Source: Acidobacteriaceae bacterium
GTDB lineage: Bacteria > Acidobacteriota > Terriglobia > Terriglobales > Acidobacteriaceae
Assembly: GCA_030041305.1 (NCBI GenBank)
Contig: JASHOC010000240.1
Span: 1-64,000 of the forward strand
Reading direction: 5' to 3'
Length of the DNA: 64,000 bases
Positions 37,315 to 45,880 of this stretch are shown piece after piece (position 1 is the stretch's first letter; every line of letters begins with the position of its first letter). Under the pieces are notes generated by a model, which was not told where the DNA came from, did not search any database, and saw only the letters and a list, made by a program, of their open reading frames with translations. The translations under genes and the position numbers were made by a program.

Positions 37315-39377
37315 CAGTCGCCACCTTTCAGCACCGGTTCCGCGGTCACGGCGCGCGCCGCCGGAACCCGCAACGCCGCTGTGGCCGGGCTCAAACTTGG
37401 CGCCAGCGCTACAAATGTTCCCAATACGATGACCACCAGCCCAAACCAGATCCAACCCACCAGGGGATTGAGAAACGCTTTGATGATCGGCTGCCCGGTG
37501 TCCGGATTCGTCCCCTCATAAACTACGTAAAGATCCCAGGTGGGAATGGAGTGAATCGCCACCATCGTCTGGGGTTGATCGCTGGCCAGATACACGCGCT
37601 TCTCGGGCGTCATCTGGAACTTCTGCTTTCCGCCCTCGTAGACGCTCAGCAGCGCATACTCTGAGTTGTAATTGGCGTTCGAGTCCTGGGTGAAGCCGGT
37701 GCACTCGAGCGTGTAGGGCCCGATATCCAATTTGTCGTGCAGGCCCATCTCCTTCTCGGAGCTCCGGTTAAACGCCGAGCCAGTCAGCCCGAGCACCACC
37801 ACCACCACGCCGATGTGCACCAGGTAACCGCCATAGCGGCGCGTGTTGCGTCGCGTCAGCAGCCATAAGGACTCGAAGAGATTCCGCCTCGTCTGGCGCG
37901 AAATCACCAAAGCGCCGCGCAAAAACTCCGACACCACCGCGGTCAATACTGCCGCCGACACGGCGAAGGCCACCACCGCGTAGAAATGGCCGGAGGAGAA
38001 TGTGCCGCCTTGCCACGGGTTCACTCCGACAGCCAGGCAAACAATCACCGTGGTCCACAGCGCAACGACCGGCAATACGAAATTGCGCCGGATGCTTTTG
38101 AACGATGTGGCCCGCCACGGCAGCAGCGGTCCCACTCCGGTCAGGAACACCAAAAAAAGCCCGATTGGCACCGCCACCTGGTTGTACCAGGGCGCGCCCA
38201 CCGTCACCTTGGTGCCCTGCACGTATTCTGAAATGATGGGGAACAGCGTGCCCCACAGAATCACAAAGCAGGCAGTCAGCAACACCAGGTTATTGAACAG
38301 GAAACTCGACTCGCGGCTGACCAGCGATTCCAAATGGTGCTCGGTCTTCAAGTGCTCGTGCTGCAAAACGTAGGTAAAAATGCACACCGCCAGCACAATG
38401 CCCATGAAGACGACGAACCATGTTCCGATCGACGACTGGGCAAAGGCGTGCACCGAACTCACCAGCCCCGCACGGGTCAGCAGCGTTCCCAGCATGGTGA
38501 GCAGGAAAGTGGAAAAAATCAGCCAAACATTCCAACTCTTCATCATGCCTTTGCGTTCCTGCATCATCACCGAGTGCAAAAACGCCGTGCCCGTCAGCCA
38601 CGGCATGAAGCTGGCGTTTTCCACCGGGTCCCAGCCCCAGTAGCCGCCCCAGCCCAGCACCGCGTAAGCCCAGTGCATCCCCAGAAAGATGCCGCAGGTC
38701 AAAAATAGCCATGTCGCCATGGTCCAACTACGCGTCAACTTGATCCACTTCTCGCCCGGGTAGCGCATCATCAGCGCTCCCAGCGCAAAGGCGAACGGCA
38801 CCGAAAAACCCACATAGCCCAGGTAAAGCATGGGCGGGTGAATCACCATCTCCGGGTATTGGAGCAGGGGATTCAATCCGTTGCCATCTGCGGGAACCGG
38901 GCCCCTGAACAGCGCGAATGGCGGCGCCGCAAAATTCAGCACCAGCAGAAAGAAGACCTGAATCCCCGCTAGAACCGTCCCGGCGTACGCGTAGAGTTTG
39001 ACATCGGTCTTATGCCGCAGCCGCAGGACGAACCCGTACATGCCCAGCAGCCACGCCCACAAGAGCAGCGAACCCTCCTGGCCGCTCCACAGCGCTGCAA
39101 ACTTGTAAGCTCCAGGTAGGGCGCGGTTGGAGTGTTCCAGAATGTAGGTGATGGAGAAATCGTTGGTGAACACCGACCAAATCAGCGCAAACGCCGCGGT
39201 GGAAACCGCGATGAATCCCGCGATCCCGGCCCGTCGCGCCGTATCCGCCAGCCGCTCAGGGGAAATACGCGCCGGCTGTCCGGTAGCGATGAGCCGCAGC
39301 GCCAACGCTCCCGCCAGCAGATTGTAGGCCGCGAACGCCAGAGCAATAAGAAGGGCAAAACTGCCAAGAGCTGCCAT
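37314..39377 (-). CDS. ccmF: Cytochrome c-type biogenesis heme lyase CcmF
   Basis: 687 residues, about 15 helices. The tryptophan-rich heme-handling motif is GYWGWDPVENASFMPWLTGT; conserved His residues flank it (LGMHWAY and FLHSVMMQ). The C-terminal part has a periplasmic domain (MGLHDKLDIGPYTLECTGFT and further) and a final helix. CcmF with CcmH attaches heme to the CxxCH of c-type cytochromes. CcmE and CcmABC are not in the window, so the rest of the system I machinery is elsewhere. Start ATG at 39377 places helix 1 immediately. Confidence 0.93.
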   Translation of the reverse strand: MAALGSFALLIALAFAAYNLLAGALALRLIATGQPARISPERLADTARRAGIAGFIAVSTAAFALIWSVFTNDFSITYILEHSNRALPGAYKFAALWSGQEGSLLLWAWLLGMYGFVLRLRHKTDVKLYAYAGTVLAGIQVFFLLVLNFAAPPFALFRGPVPADGNGLNPLLQYPEMVIHPPMLYLGYVGFSVPFAFALGALMMRYPGEKWIKLTRSWTMATWLFLTCGIFLGMHWAYAVLGWGGYWGWDPVENASFMPWLTGTAFLHSVMMQERKGMMKSWNVWLIFSTFLLTMLGTLLTRAGLVSSVHAFAQSSIGTWFVVFMGIVLAVCIFTYVLQHEHLKTEHHLESLVSRESSFLFNNLVLLTACFVILWGTLFPIISEYVQGTKVTVGAPWYNQVAVPIGLFLVFLTGVGPLLPWRATSFKSIRRNFVLPVVALWTTVIVCLAVGVNPWQGGTFSSGHFYAVVAFAVSAAVLTAVVSEFLRGALVISRQTRRNLFESLWLLTRRNTRRYGGYLVHIGVVVVVLGLTGSAFNRSSEKEMGLHDKLDIGPYTLECTGFTQDSNANYNSEYALLSVYEGGKQKFQMTPEKRVYLASDQPQTMVAIHSIPTWDLYVVYEGTNPDTGQPIIKAFLNPLVGWIWFGLVVIVLGTFVALAPSLSPATAALRVPAARAVTAEPVLKGGD

Positions 39378-39550
39378 GATGACTCCACGATGATTCTCGC
39401 ACGCGGGCAGGGCGCCGCATGAAGCGTCCCAACAGAAGTAATTCTCTATCTATAGTAGACTTCGCGGTGTGATTTAAATCACTCGATCCGCACTCGCACA
39501 CCGCTTCCCGCGTCCCGAAGACCGCTGCAAATCCCTTATTTTTGCTGGAT

Positions 39551-39910
39551 TTAGACGAGCACGAGACTGGCCGTCTCGAGCATATCTTCGGGCGTTACGG
39601 GCTTGGGCAAATAGTAGACGCGGTCGCCCTGGTAAGCGCTCGGATCGTCGTCAGCCTCGCCGAGCACGAGCACCGGCAGCGACGGCCTGCGAGTATGCAG
39701 TTCGGAGACGAACTCAGGCGCGCCGATCCCCGGCATTTGATGGCCGGAAACCACTACACCCAAATTGGCCATGGCGGGATGTTCCTCGACAAGGCAGAGG
39801 GCTTCCGCGGCGTCGGCAACGCGCCGCACGTCAGGGAACCTTTTTTCCAGGATCGATTTCCGCACGGATGCCTGGAGAGGGTCGTCGTCGACCAGCAGGA
39901 TGGTTGTCAT
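39551..39910 (-). CDS. Stand-alone receiver domain lacking the phosphoacceptor Asp
   Basis: 119 residues, one REC domain. The acidic pocket residues are present (LLVDDDP, residues 6-11) and the conserved Lys near the end (LPKPVTPEDM). The beta-3 acceptor position reads VVVSGHQMPG: Gly56 (codon GGC at 39743-39745) replaces the Asp expected in a TDHMMPG-type motif; GAC to GGC is one base. Without Asp, standard phosphorylation is unlikely, so it would act as a pseudo-receiver or be inactive. It is upstream of neither kinase nor output gene. Confidence 0.8.
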   Translation of the reverse strand: MTTILLVDDDPLQASVRKSILEKRFPDVRRVADAAEALCLVEEHPAMANLGVVVSGHQMPGIGAPEFVSELHTRRPSLPVLVLGEADDDPSAYQGDRVYYLPKPVTPEDMLETASLVLV

Positions 39911-40045
39911 TCGGTCCCAAATAGTGTGTGCGGAAGTCCCGGGCCCCGCATATAACTATTCACTTGTATGATGATCCAGTGCACCCAATCAGTTGCCTGC
40001 AAGTCAGGAAAATCCTGACAAGCGTTAAAACGCAATGGCAAGACC

Positions 40046-42037
40046 TCATCCAAAAAGGAACTCCTTGTCGCGTAGCTCCTTGATCGAGTCGCGCAGCCGC
40101 GCCGCCTTCTCGAACTCGAATTTCTTCGCGGACTCGCGCATCTCGGTTTCGAGCTTGGCAATGTAGGCGTCCACCTCTTCCGCCGACTTGAACTCCGGCA
40201 CGCCCGCCACTTCCTCCTCCGCCACTTCGCCGTACTCGGCCTTGAGAATTGCCGCCAATCCCATGTCCACGTGGCTCATGATCGATTGCGGTGTGATCCC
40301 GTTCTCCTCGTTGAACGCCCGCTGAATGGCGCGGCGCCGGTCGGTTTCGTCCATCGCCCGCCGCATCGAATCCGTCATCGTGTCGGCATATAAAATCGCC
40401 CTCCCTTCGATGTGCCGCGCCGCCCGGCCCATGGTCTGGATCAGCGACCCTGCGGAGCGCAGAAAGCCCTCCTTGTCCGCGTCCAGAATCGCCACCAGCG
40501 AAACCTCAGGCAAATCCAGCCCTTCGCGCAGCAAATTGATCCCGATCAACACGTCGAACTCGCCGCGGCGCAGCCCGGCGAGCAGCTTCACCCGCTCCAG
40601 CGTCTCGATCTCCGAATGCATGTACCGGCAGCGCACGCCCACCTCGGTGTAGTAGCCGGCCAGATCCTCGGCCATGCGCTTGGTCAGCGTGGTCACCAGC
40701 ACCCGCTCATTGCGTTTGGCGCGGTCGCGGATCTCGGCCAATAAGTCGTCGATCTGCCCTTTTACCGGCCGCACCTCGACCTCCGGATCCACCAGCCCCG
40801 TCGGCCGGATCACCTGCTCCACCACCACCCCGCTCGACCGCGTCAGTTCGTAGGGTCCCGGCGTCGCCGACAGGTAAATCACCTGGTGCACCCGGTTCTC
40901 GAATTCGTCGAACTTGAGCGGCCGGTTGTCCATGGCCGAAGGCAGCCGGAAGCCGTAGTCAACGAGAGTTTGTTTGCGGCTGCGGTCGCCATGCCACATG
41001 CCGTGCACCTGGGGGATGGTCGCATGGCTCTCGTCGACAAACAGCAGGTAATCGCGGGGAAAATAATCCAGCAGCGTGGGCGGGGGTTCGCCCGGCAGCC
41101 GCCCGCTGAAGTGCCGCGAGTAATTCTCGATGCCGTGGCAGTAGCCCATCGACTTGATCATCTCCAGGTCGAACCGCGTGCGCTGATTCACGCGCTGCGC
41201 TTCCACCATCCGCCCCTCGGCCTCGAGATGCGGAACCCATTCGTTCAGCTCCTTCAGAATCGAGTCGATGGCCTCGGACTTGCGTTCCGGCTGGACTACG
41301 TAGTGGCTCTTGGGATAAATGGGCAGCCGGGCGTACTTCTGCCGCACCGTGCCGAACAGCGGATCGATCTGCGCCAGGGTTTCGATCTCGTCGCCGAAAA
41401 GCTCAATGCGGTAGGCCGATTCGTCGTAGGTGGGAAAAATCTCGATCACGTCGCCGCGCACCCGGAACGTGCCGCGCCGGAAGTCCCCGTCGCTGCGCTC
41501 GTAAAGAATTTCGACCAGCCGCCGGGTAATGTCCTTGCGGCTGATCTGCTGGCCTTTCTCGAGCAGCAGCAACATGCCGTAGTACGCCTCCGGCGAGCCG
41601 AGGCCGTAGATGCAGCTCACCGAGCTGACAATGATGGAGTCGCGCCGCTCGAAGAGCGACCGCGTGGCTGAGAGCCGCAGCTTGTCCAGCTCCTCGTTGA
41701 TCGTGGCTTCTTTTTCGATATAGAGATCGCCCGCCGGGATGTACGCCTCCGGCTGGTAGTAGTCGTAGTAGCTGACGAAGTACTCGACCGCGTTGTTGGG
41801 AAAAAACTGTTTGAACTCGTGGTAAAGCTGCGCCGCCAGCGTTTTGTTGTGGGCCAGGATCAGCGCCGGCCGGTTCGACTGCTCGATGACCTTGGCCATG
41901 GTGAAGGTCTTGCCCGAGCCTGTCACCCCGAGCAGCACCTGGTGCTTTTCCCCCGCAGCCAATCCACGCACCAACTCGTCGATGGCGCGGGGCTGGTCAC
42001 CCCGCGGCTTATAGCTGGTCACCAACTGAAAGTCCAT
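40046..42037 (-). CDS. uvrB: Excinuclease ABC subunit B
   Basis: 663 residues from ATG at 42037; the frame opens at 42121 but UvrB normally begins with [17 protein letters not shown]. Walker A GVTGSGKT at residues 37-44, the beta-hairpin region [20 protein letters not shown], the helicase motif [13 protein letters not shown] and motif [11 protein letters not shown] are intact. A C-terminal UVR motif ([20 protein letters not shown] then AARLRDSI) binds UvrC. UvrB verifies damage in nucleotide excision repair. Upstream (42.1-42.7 kb) lies a repeat array instead of a clear promoter. Confidence 0.97.
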   Translation of the reverse strand: MDFQLVTSYKPRGDQPRAIDELVRGLAAGEKHQVLLGVTGSGKTFTMAKVIEQSNRPALILAHNKTLAAQLYHEFKQFFPNNAVEYFVSYYDYYQPEAYIPAGDLYIEKEATINEELDKLRLSATRSLFERRDSIIVSSVSCIYGLGSPEAYYGMLLLLEKGQQISRKDITRRLVEILYERSDGDFRRGTFRVRGDVIEIFPTYDESAYRIELFGDEIETLAQIDPLFGTVRQKYARLPIYPKSHYVVQPERKSEAIDSILKELNEWVPHLEAEGRMVEAQRVNQRTRFDLEMIKSMGYCHGIENYSRHFSGRLPGEPPPTLLDYFPRDYLLFVDESHATIPQVHGMWHGDRSRKQTLVDYGFRLPSAMDNRPLKFDEFENRVHQVIYLSATPGPYELTRSSGVVVEQVIRPTGLVDPEVEVRPVKGQIDDLLAEIRDRAKRNERVLVTTLTKRMAEDLAGYYTEVGVRCRYMHSEIETLERVKLLAGLRRGEFDVLIGINLLREGLDLPEVSLVAILDADKEGFLRSAGSLIQTMGRAARHIEGRAILYADTMTDSMRRAMDETDRRRAIQRAFNEENGITPQSIMSHVDMGLAAILKAEYGEVAEEEVAGVPEFKSAEEVDAYIAKLETEMRESAKKFEFEKAARLRDSIKELRDKEFLFG

Positions 42038-42137
42038 GGCTGCATTATATTGCCAGGGCGAATATAAGACGAATACAATTGGGGAGCTCATCCTTCGGAC
42101 CGCCCCCTTCGGCTCTTTCAAGCGCTTTCAGCCAGTG

Positions 42138-42720
42138 AAGTGTTTCATTCTAGATGGCTTATCGGATGTGTTACGGCGGTTCTCCAATTCCCGTGGAGTT
42201 TTGAGGGGCGTGCCAGGTGGCGTTTTCTTGGGAAAAACGCCACTCAACGTTCGAGGTTCTGCTCTACACCAATTGGAGAACCGCTATAGCCGCAAGTGTT
42301 TGAAAACAAAGACCAATTCTCATAGGTGTCAGAATACAAATGGGTTAAGACGCGTTGACCGCGATTGAGCACCGGAAAGAGGGCTTTTCTCGAACCGGAG
42401 GCGCCCCCTCTTGATTTTTTCTGCGTTTTCACCAAGTGTTTCATTCTAGATGGCTTATCGATTTGATCGCCACAAGTGTTTGAAAATAAAAGCCATTTTC
42501 CGCATGTGTCAGAAAACGAATGGGTTAAGGCACGTTGACCGCGATTGGGCGTCGGAAAGCGGACTTTTCTCCTTCCGGAGGCGCCCCTTCTTGGTTTTCT
42601 TCTTTGTTTTCAGCAAGTATTTCATTCTACATGGCTTATTGGAAGTGCTCGCCGCAAGTGTTTGAAAACAAAGGCCAACTCTCGCATCTGTCACAAAACA
42701 AAGGGATTGCTCAATCTGCT
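42138..42720. repeat. 181-bp tandem repeat array (about 2.6 units), first unit split by a MITE
   Basis: Units begin AAGTGTTTCATTCTAGATGG at 42138, 42434 and 42615. After subtracting the 113-bp MITE and its 2-bp duplication the first period is also 181. Inside each unit: AAGTGTTTGAAAACAAA 40-41 bases after the first motif (42294, 42474, 42656), a (A/T)GTGTCAGAA(A/T)AC-type motif 30 bases later (42324, 42504, 42686), and GTTGACCGCGATTG. Unit identity is roughly three quarters by eye; the third unit stops partway. No open frame is conserved. The motif CAAGTGTTTGAAAA is shared with the 20.9-21.3 kb array. Confidence 0.8.
42174..42286 (+). mobile_element. 113-bp MITE, copy 2 of 4 (inside tandem repeat)
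   Basis: Same element as at 19179, left end CGGCGG instead of TAGCGG. TA duplications at 42172-42173 and 42287-42288. Removing element and one TA gives ATCGGATGTGTTAGCCGCAAG, which aligns over its full 21 bases with the corresponding ATTGGAAGTGCTCGCCGCAAG of the third repeat unit (written in halves in the findings). Confidence 0.9.
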
Positions 42721-43234
42721 CGGCGTTTACACCGGAACGCATGCATAATGCCCTCTCTAGCAGAGCTCCTGATTTCCGATGAATTGGCCTACGGCTGTGC
42801 GCGAGAAGGCCGGATTTCCGGGCTGCGGGCGAAGAAAAGGCGGGCGCGTCCCGGTGTGGGGCCTTTCCCATCCTCAAGATCAGGATAGCAGGTTGGGAAA
42901 AATTTCCGGCAAGTTGCTGTTGCTGAGAAACGCTTTGGAATCAGAGACTTGGAAAGACCAACGTGAAGAAGCGCTTGACAGCGCAGGATGCGTGGGCGGG
43001 TCGAGGTTTGCGGCTCCCACCCTAAACGCAAGAGACGCGTTTAGGATGGGGTACCCGGCGAATCGCGATCTGAAGCATTCCGTCTTCCGCTCGTGCATTA
43101 TCGCGCACAATCGCCTCCGCTCCGCAAGATTACTTAACCGGAACGCTAAGACGGAGGGCGGGAATTGGCCCCGCTTTTCCACTTGGGAGCGGCGTAGCAT
43201 TTATAGCTAAGGCAGAGGTTTCAGGGGCGTCCAA
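42721..43234. other. Gene-free stretch with an inverted repeat
   Basis: No supported gene. A strong hairpin lies at 43016-43050: CCCACCCTAAACGC, loop AAGAGAC, then GCGTTTAGGATGGG (13 of 14 paired). Palindromes of this kind, with GGGGTACCCGG following, look like a dispersed repeat of acidobacterial genomes in my recollection. Short open frames here are not convincing. Confidence 0.5.
43016..43050. repeat. REP-like hairpin CCCACCCTAAACGC
   Basis: 14-base arms with one mismatch around a 7-base loop. It is not followed by a T-run, so an interspersed palindrome is more likely than a terminator. Confidence 0.6.
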
Positions 43235-43687
43235 ATGACGATAGTGCCTACCGCAGCGTTAACAACTGTCCAACTTGTCAGCGGTCTCGCAGCGTCAGCC
43301 AAGAATGCACTCGATTTGGCCAAGGCGTCATCTAACAATGGATTGAAATCGGCTCTGAGCGAACTCTACGACTCCATGCTCGACGTAAAGGGGCGCGTGC
43401 TCGAGCTTGATGAGGAGGTTCGCAATCTAAAGGTCCAACTGGCACGAAGGGAAGAAATCGAAGGGCCGGATGCACGGTTTGGCTATTTTGATTTCAAGAG
43501 CAAGCCCGATGAGCCGCTGTTTCCGAGATGCTACCAGTCGGCTCCGTCGAACATTGCGAATATGGGACCGCGTCAAGAGCAAGGAAGTTACATACTGCGA
43601 AGGCGCCCTGTCTGCGGTTTCTCTCAGCGGGAGGACGACGTTTCGAGCTCACTCCGAGGGAACCCCTGTGTCGGCGTTTGGTCCTAA
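43235..43687 (+). CDS. Hypothetical coiled-coil protein with degenerate zinc ribbon
   Basis: 150 residues. Hydrophobic/alanine-rich N-terminus (VQLVSGLAASAKNALDLAKA), then a coiled coil (ALSELYDSMLDVKGRVLELD to LKVQLARREEIE), then FGYFDFKSKPDEPLFPRCYQ and ILRRRPVCGFSQRED. Proteins of this layout usually end in a CPxC...CPxCG zinc ribbon. Here the first Cys of each pair is replaced (FPRC and RPVC; TGT to TTT and TGC to CGC would each be one change). The tail after the second knuckle also looks random. Related proteins turn up next to phage and toxin-antitoxin genes. Possibly decaying. AGGGG upstream of the ATG is a plausible ribosome binding site. Confidence 0.55.
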   Translation: MTIVPTAALTTVQLVSGLAASAKNALDLAKASSNNGLKSALSELYDSMLDVKGRVLELDEEVRNLKVQLARREEIEGPDARFGYFDFKSKPDEPLFPRCYQSAPSNIANMGPRQEQGSYILRRRPVCGFSQREDDVSSSLRGNPCVGVWS

Positions 43688-43720
43688 AAACCCTGGGCAA
43701 CCGGATAATCGCACGATCAC

Positions 43721-43853
43721 TCACGCCGTATCGAGATAAGACCCGTTGCCCAACGCCCGGAGCGCGGCGTCAATGCGGTCGATTCTGGTGGCGTGCTTCA
43801 GGTTCGTCAGGCGATTTACTTCTTGGCGCGTGGCGCCGATGCGCCGCGCCAGT
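43721..43853 (-). pseudogene. HicB-like antitoxin 3' fragment, copy a
   Basis: Minus-strand translation ARRIGATRQEVNRLTNLKHA, then TRIDRIDAALRALGNGSYLDTA and stop. This is the C-terminal helix-turn-helix of HicB-type antitoxins. No start and no N-terminal domain; on the 5' side the sequence diverges at CTGGCGCGGCGC. One of four such fragments. Confidence 0.65.
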
Positions 43854-43926
43854 TTGCTCCCATAGGACGCAAAAGTAGCCCAGGAAATCGCGGGCGGGAC
43901 TTATCAAATTTGATAAACTACTCTTT

Positions 43927-44324
43927 GTGAGCGACAAACCAGCGGAGGAATGGAGAGTCGATTTCTACCGGGAAGAGAACGGAACTTTTCCCGTTAGAGC
44001 TTGGCTGGAAGGTTTCCCGAGGACGTTCGAGGTAAGGTCATTGCCCGTGTCGACCTGCTGAAGGAGTGCGGACCGGCTCTCGATTATCCCTACACCTCGC
44101 AAATTGAAGGACGCCTTCGCGAACTCCGGTTGCGCATGGGAAAGACGCGTTACCGGGTTCTCTATTTTTTCGACGAACGTCGGACGGCGATCCTACTGCA
44201 TGGATTTACAAAAAACTCGGCCACCGTTGAGGACGCCGACAAACGCGTCGGCAACAGAAGGATGCTCAGGCACGAAGCTCGTTTGAGGGACAACGCTGCG
44301 CGGCAAAAGGAAGGGAGACCATAA
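43927..44324 (+). pseudogene. RelE/HigB-type (Gp49-like) toxin, frameshifted
   Basis: From GTG 43927 the frame encodes EEWRVDFYREENGTFPVRAW and LEGF, the standard N-terminus of phage Gp49-like toxins, and then stops early. The rest (PEDVRGKVIARVDLLKECGP, YTSQIEGRLRELRLRMGKTR, YRVLYFFDERRTAILLHGFT, KNSATVEDAD) continues in the frame open from 44001. A single missing base near 44011-44016 (GGTTTCCCGAGG, where LEGLPEDV is expected) joins the two parts into a toxin of about 130 residues. The antitoxin gene starts right after its TAA. With this shift the toxin is inactive unless the base is a sequencing error. Confidence 0.75.
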
Positions 44325-44609
44325 ATGGCAACTGCGTGGGACCGTTATGTGAAGAAGGAACTCCGAAAACCTGCGGTGAGGCGGGCCTACCAGGAGGAAA
44401 CCAGAGTGCTGAAGATCGGTCTGGAGCTCGCCGATCAGCGCAAGCGCAAAGGGCTGGCGCAAGCCGAGGTTGCCAAGCGGATCGGAACGAGCGCCCCGCA
44501 GTTAAGCCGGACCGAACACAGGCCAGAGAGCGCAAACATGCGCACTCTGATGCGCTACGCCGCCGCGGTCGGCATGGACCTCGATGTTCGTCTCGTCACC
44601 CGCACCTAG
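44325..44609 (+). CDS. XRE-family antitoxin (HigA-like)
   Basis: 94 residues, start ATG at 44325 directly after the toxin TAA. ELADQRKRKGLAQAEVAKRI then GTSAPQLSRTEHRPESANMR is a helix-turn-helix of the XRE/HigA kind, followed by TLMRYAAAVGMDLDVRLVTR. Such antitoxins bind and repress their own promoter and neutralise the RelE/HigB toxin. The frame is intact although the toxin is shifted. Remains of a second copy of its 3' end can be seen at about 45690-45727. Confidence 0.85.
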   Translation: MATAWDRYVKKELRKPAVRRAYQEETRVLKIGLELADQRKRKGLAQAEVAKRIGTSAPQLSRTEHRPESANMRTLMRYAAAVGMDLDVRLVTRT

Positions 44610-44638
44610 CCGGAGATCAAATCCGCCAAAGCCGCCGC

Positions 44639-44769
44639 TCACGCCGCGTCGAGGTAGAGCCGCTTGCCTAACGCCCGGAGCGCGGCGTCGATGCGGTCGA
44701 TCTTGGTGGCGTGCTTGAGGTTCGTGAGGCGGTTCACTTCCTGGCGCGTGGCGCCGATGCGCCGCGCCA
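44639..44769 (-). pseudogene. HicB-like antitoxin 3' fragment, copy b
   Basis: Encodes ELARRIGATRQEVNRLTNLK then HATKIDRIDAALRALGKRLY and LDAA, stop. Best-preserved copy. The open frame continues upstream to 44965, but that part is made of REP palindromes and is not a HicB domain. Convergent with the XRE antitoxin, 29 bases from its stop. Confidence 0.65.
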
Positions 44770-44822
44770 GCTCGACATTTCGCGCCGACCCTACGGGGCG
44801 GCAGGCTGACCTGGGTTCCTTA

Positions 44823-44896
44823 CCCAGGATTGCATCCTGGGCTATTTTCGATTTCTCTCTACGGGAGAGTCGGCGGCCCGGGATGAAATCCTGGGT
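44823..44896. repeat. REP-like palindromes CCCAGGAT-TGC-ATCCTGGG and CCCGGGAT-GAA-ATCCTGGG
   Basis: Two hairpins at 44823-44841 and 44878-44896 with 8-base arms, separated by CTCTCTACGGGAGAG, itself palindromic (CTC...GAG). A third copy lies at 45593-45611 on the other side of the RAYT gene. Confidence 0.8.
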
Positions 44897-45013
44897 AGTC
44901 GCGCCAACAACGTCACCGCCGTCCCGTAGGGCCGGCGGTGACCCTCGCAATCGCATCAATCCCATTCAATTCGAAACCGCCCCAATTGCCGCTTCGACGC
45001 CGGCGCGAACCGC

Positions 45014-45473
45014 TCAACCCCACACATATCTTGGATCGTATTCAATCCGGTGCTTCTTCAAAAATGCAACATACTCCGCCTGAAAATCCCGCTTGCGATG
45101 ATGCTCCTGCTGACCCGCAATGTACGCCACGGTTGCATCCACCTGGTTCAGCCCGATCGAAAACGCCCCCTTACCCCTCCTGCCACGCAAACTCCGGCAC
45201 ACCGCACGTCTCGTGCATCCATCGCGACGACCCTTGCTTGATCTCCCGCATCGCCTGCGCAACCGTCTTCGTCGCGGGCAGACTGAGCAGAATATGCACA
45301 TGGTCCTCCGCTCCGCCCACCGCGAGGGCCTTCATCCCATGCTCCCGCGCGATGCCTCCGATATAAGCCCATAATCTTTCTCTCAGGCCCTCCACGATGA
45401 ATTTGCGGCGTTCCTTTGTCGAAAAGACACAATGGATCGACAACGAACAGTAGGTGTGGGACATAGCAGGCAA
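45014..45473 (-). pseudogene. REP-associated tyrosine transposase (RAYT, IS200-like Y1), frameshifted
   Basis: N-terminal part SHTYCSLSIHCVFSTKERRK, the HUH motif in GGAEDHVHILLSLP, then MREIKQGSSRWMHETCGVPE and FAWQEG. It stops at a TAA, while the expected continuation GAFSIGLNQVDATVAYIAGQ, QEHHRKRDFQAEYVAFLKKH, RIEYDPRYVWG is in another frame. The shift lies near 45168-45175 in a G-rich stretch (GGGTAAGGGGGCG). The catalytic Tyr of YIAGQ is in the second part. RAYTs process REP palindromes at the single-strand level. REP-like hairpins flank the gene on both sides. Likely inactive here. Confidence 0.8.
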
Positions 45474-45592
45474 ATCCTACATCGAGCCAACGACACGAAC
45501 CAAATCTATGGCGGCGCGCGGGGTCATTTGATGGCTCGCCGTCTGTTTTTCGCGCCGGCCCTACGGGACGGCGGCCTCGCTTGGGGCTCCGA

Positions 45593-45611
45593 CCCAGGAT
45601 TTTATCCTGGG
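45593..45611. repeat. REP-like palindrome CCCAGGAT-TTT-ATCCTGGG
   Basis: 8-base perfect arms, 3-base loop, followed by CTATTTACGATTCCTCCCTACGGGAGG, with the same downstream text as at 44.84 kb. Written here as separate words; the two sites share this whole block with few changes. Confidence 0.8.
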
Positions 45612-45748
45612 CTATTTACGATTCCTCCCTACGGGAGGATGACCGCCGCGCCGTATTCCTCCCATGGCAGAAGCGAAAACGCTCTGGGATGGATTTCTCG
45701 ACGTTCGTCTTGTCACGCGCGCCTGATCAAATCCCCCGAAACCGCCCC

Positions 45749-45880
45749 TCACGTCGCATTCAGATAAGGCCGCTTGCCCAACGCCCGGAGCGCGGCGTCG
45801 ATGCGGTCGATCTTGGTGGCGTGCTTCAGGTTCGTCAGGCGATTTACTTCGTGGCGCGTGGCGCCGATGCGCCGCGCCAG
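45749..45880 (-). pseudogene. HicB-like antitoxin 3' fragment, copy c
   Basis: Encodes ARRIGATRHEVNRLTNLKHA, TKIDRIDAALRALGKRPYLN and AT, stop. On its plus-strand side the similarity with copy b goes on into the end of the XRE antitoxin (ATCAAATCC and CTCGACGTTCGTCTTGTCAC), so this is a degraded duplicate of a larger convergent unit. Confidence 0.65.

Noticed and set aside
43016-43050. Terminator
   Set aside because: The hairpin is strong but has no T-run and no gene ending close by.
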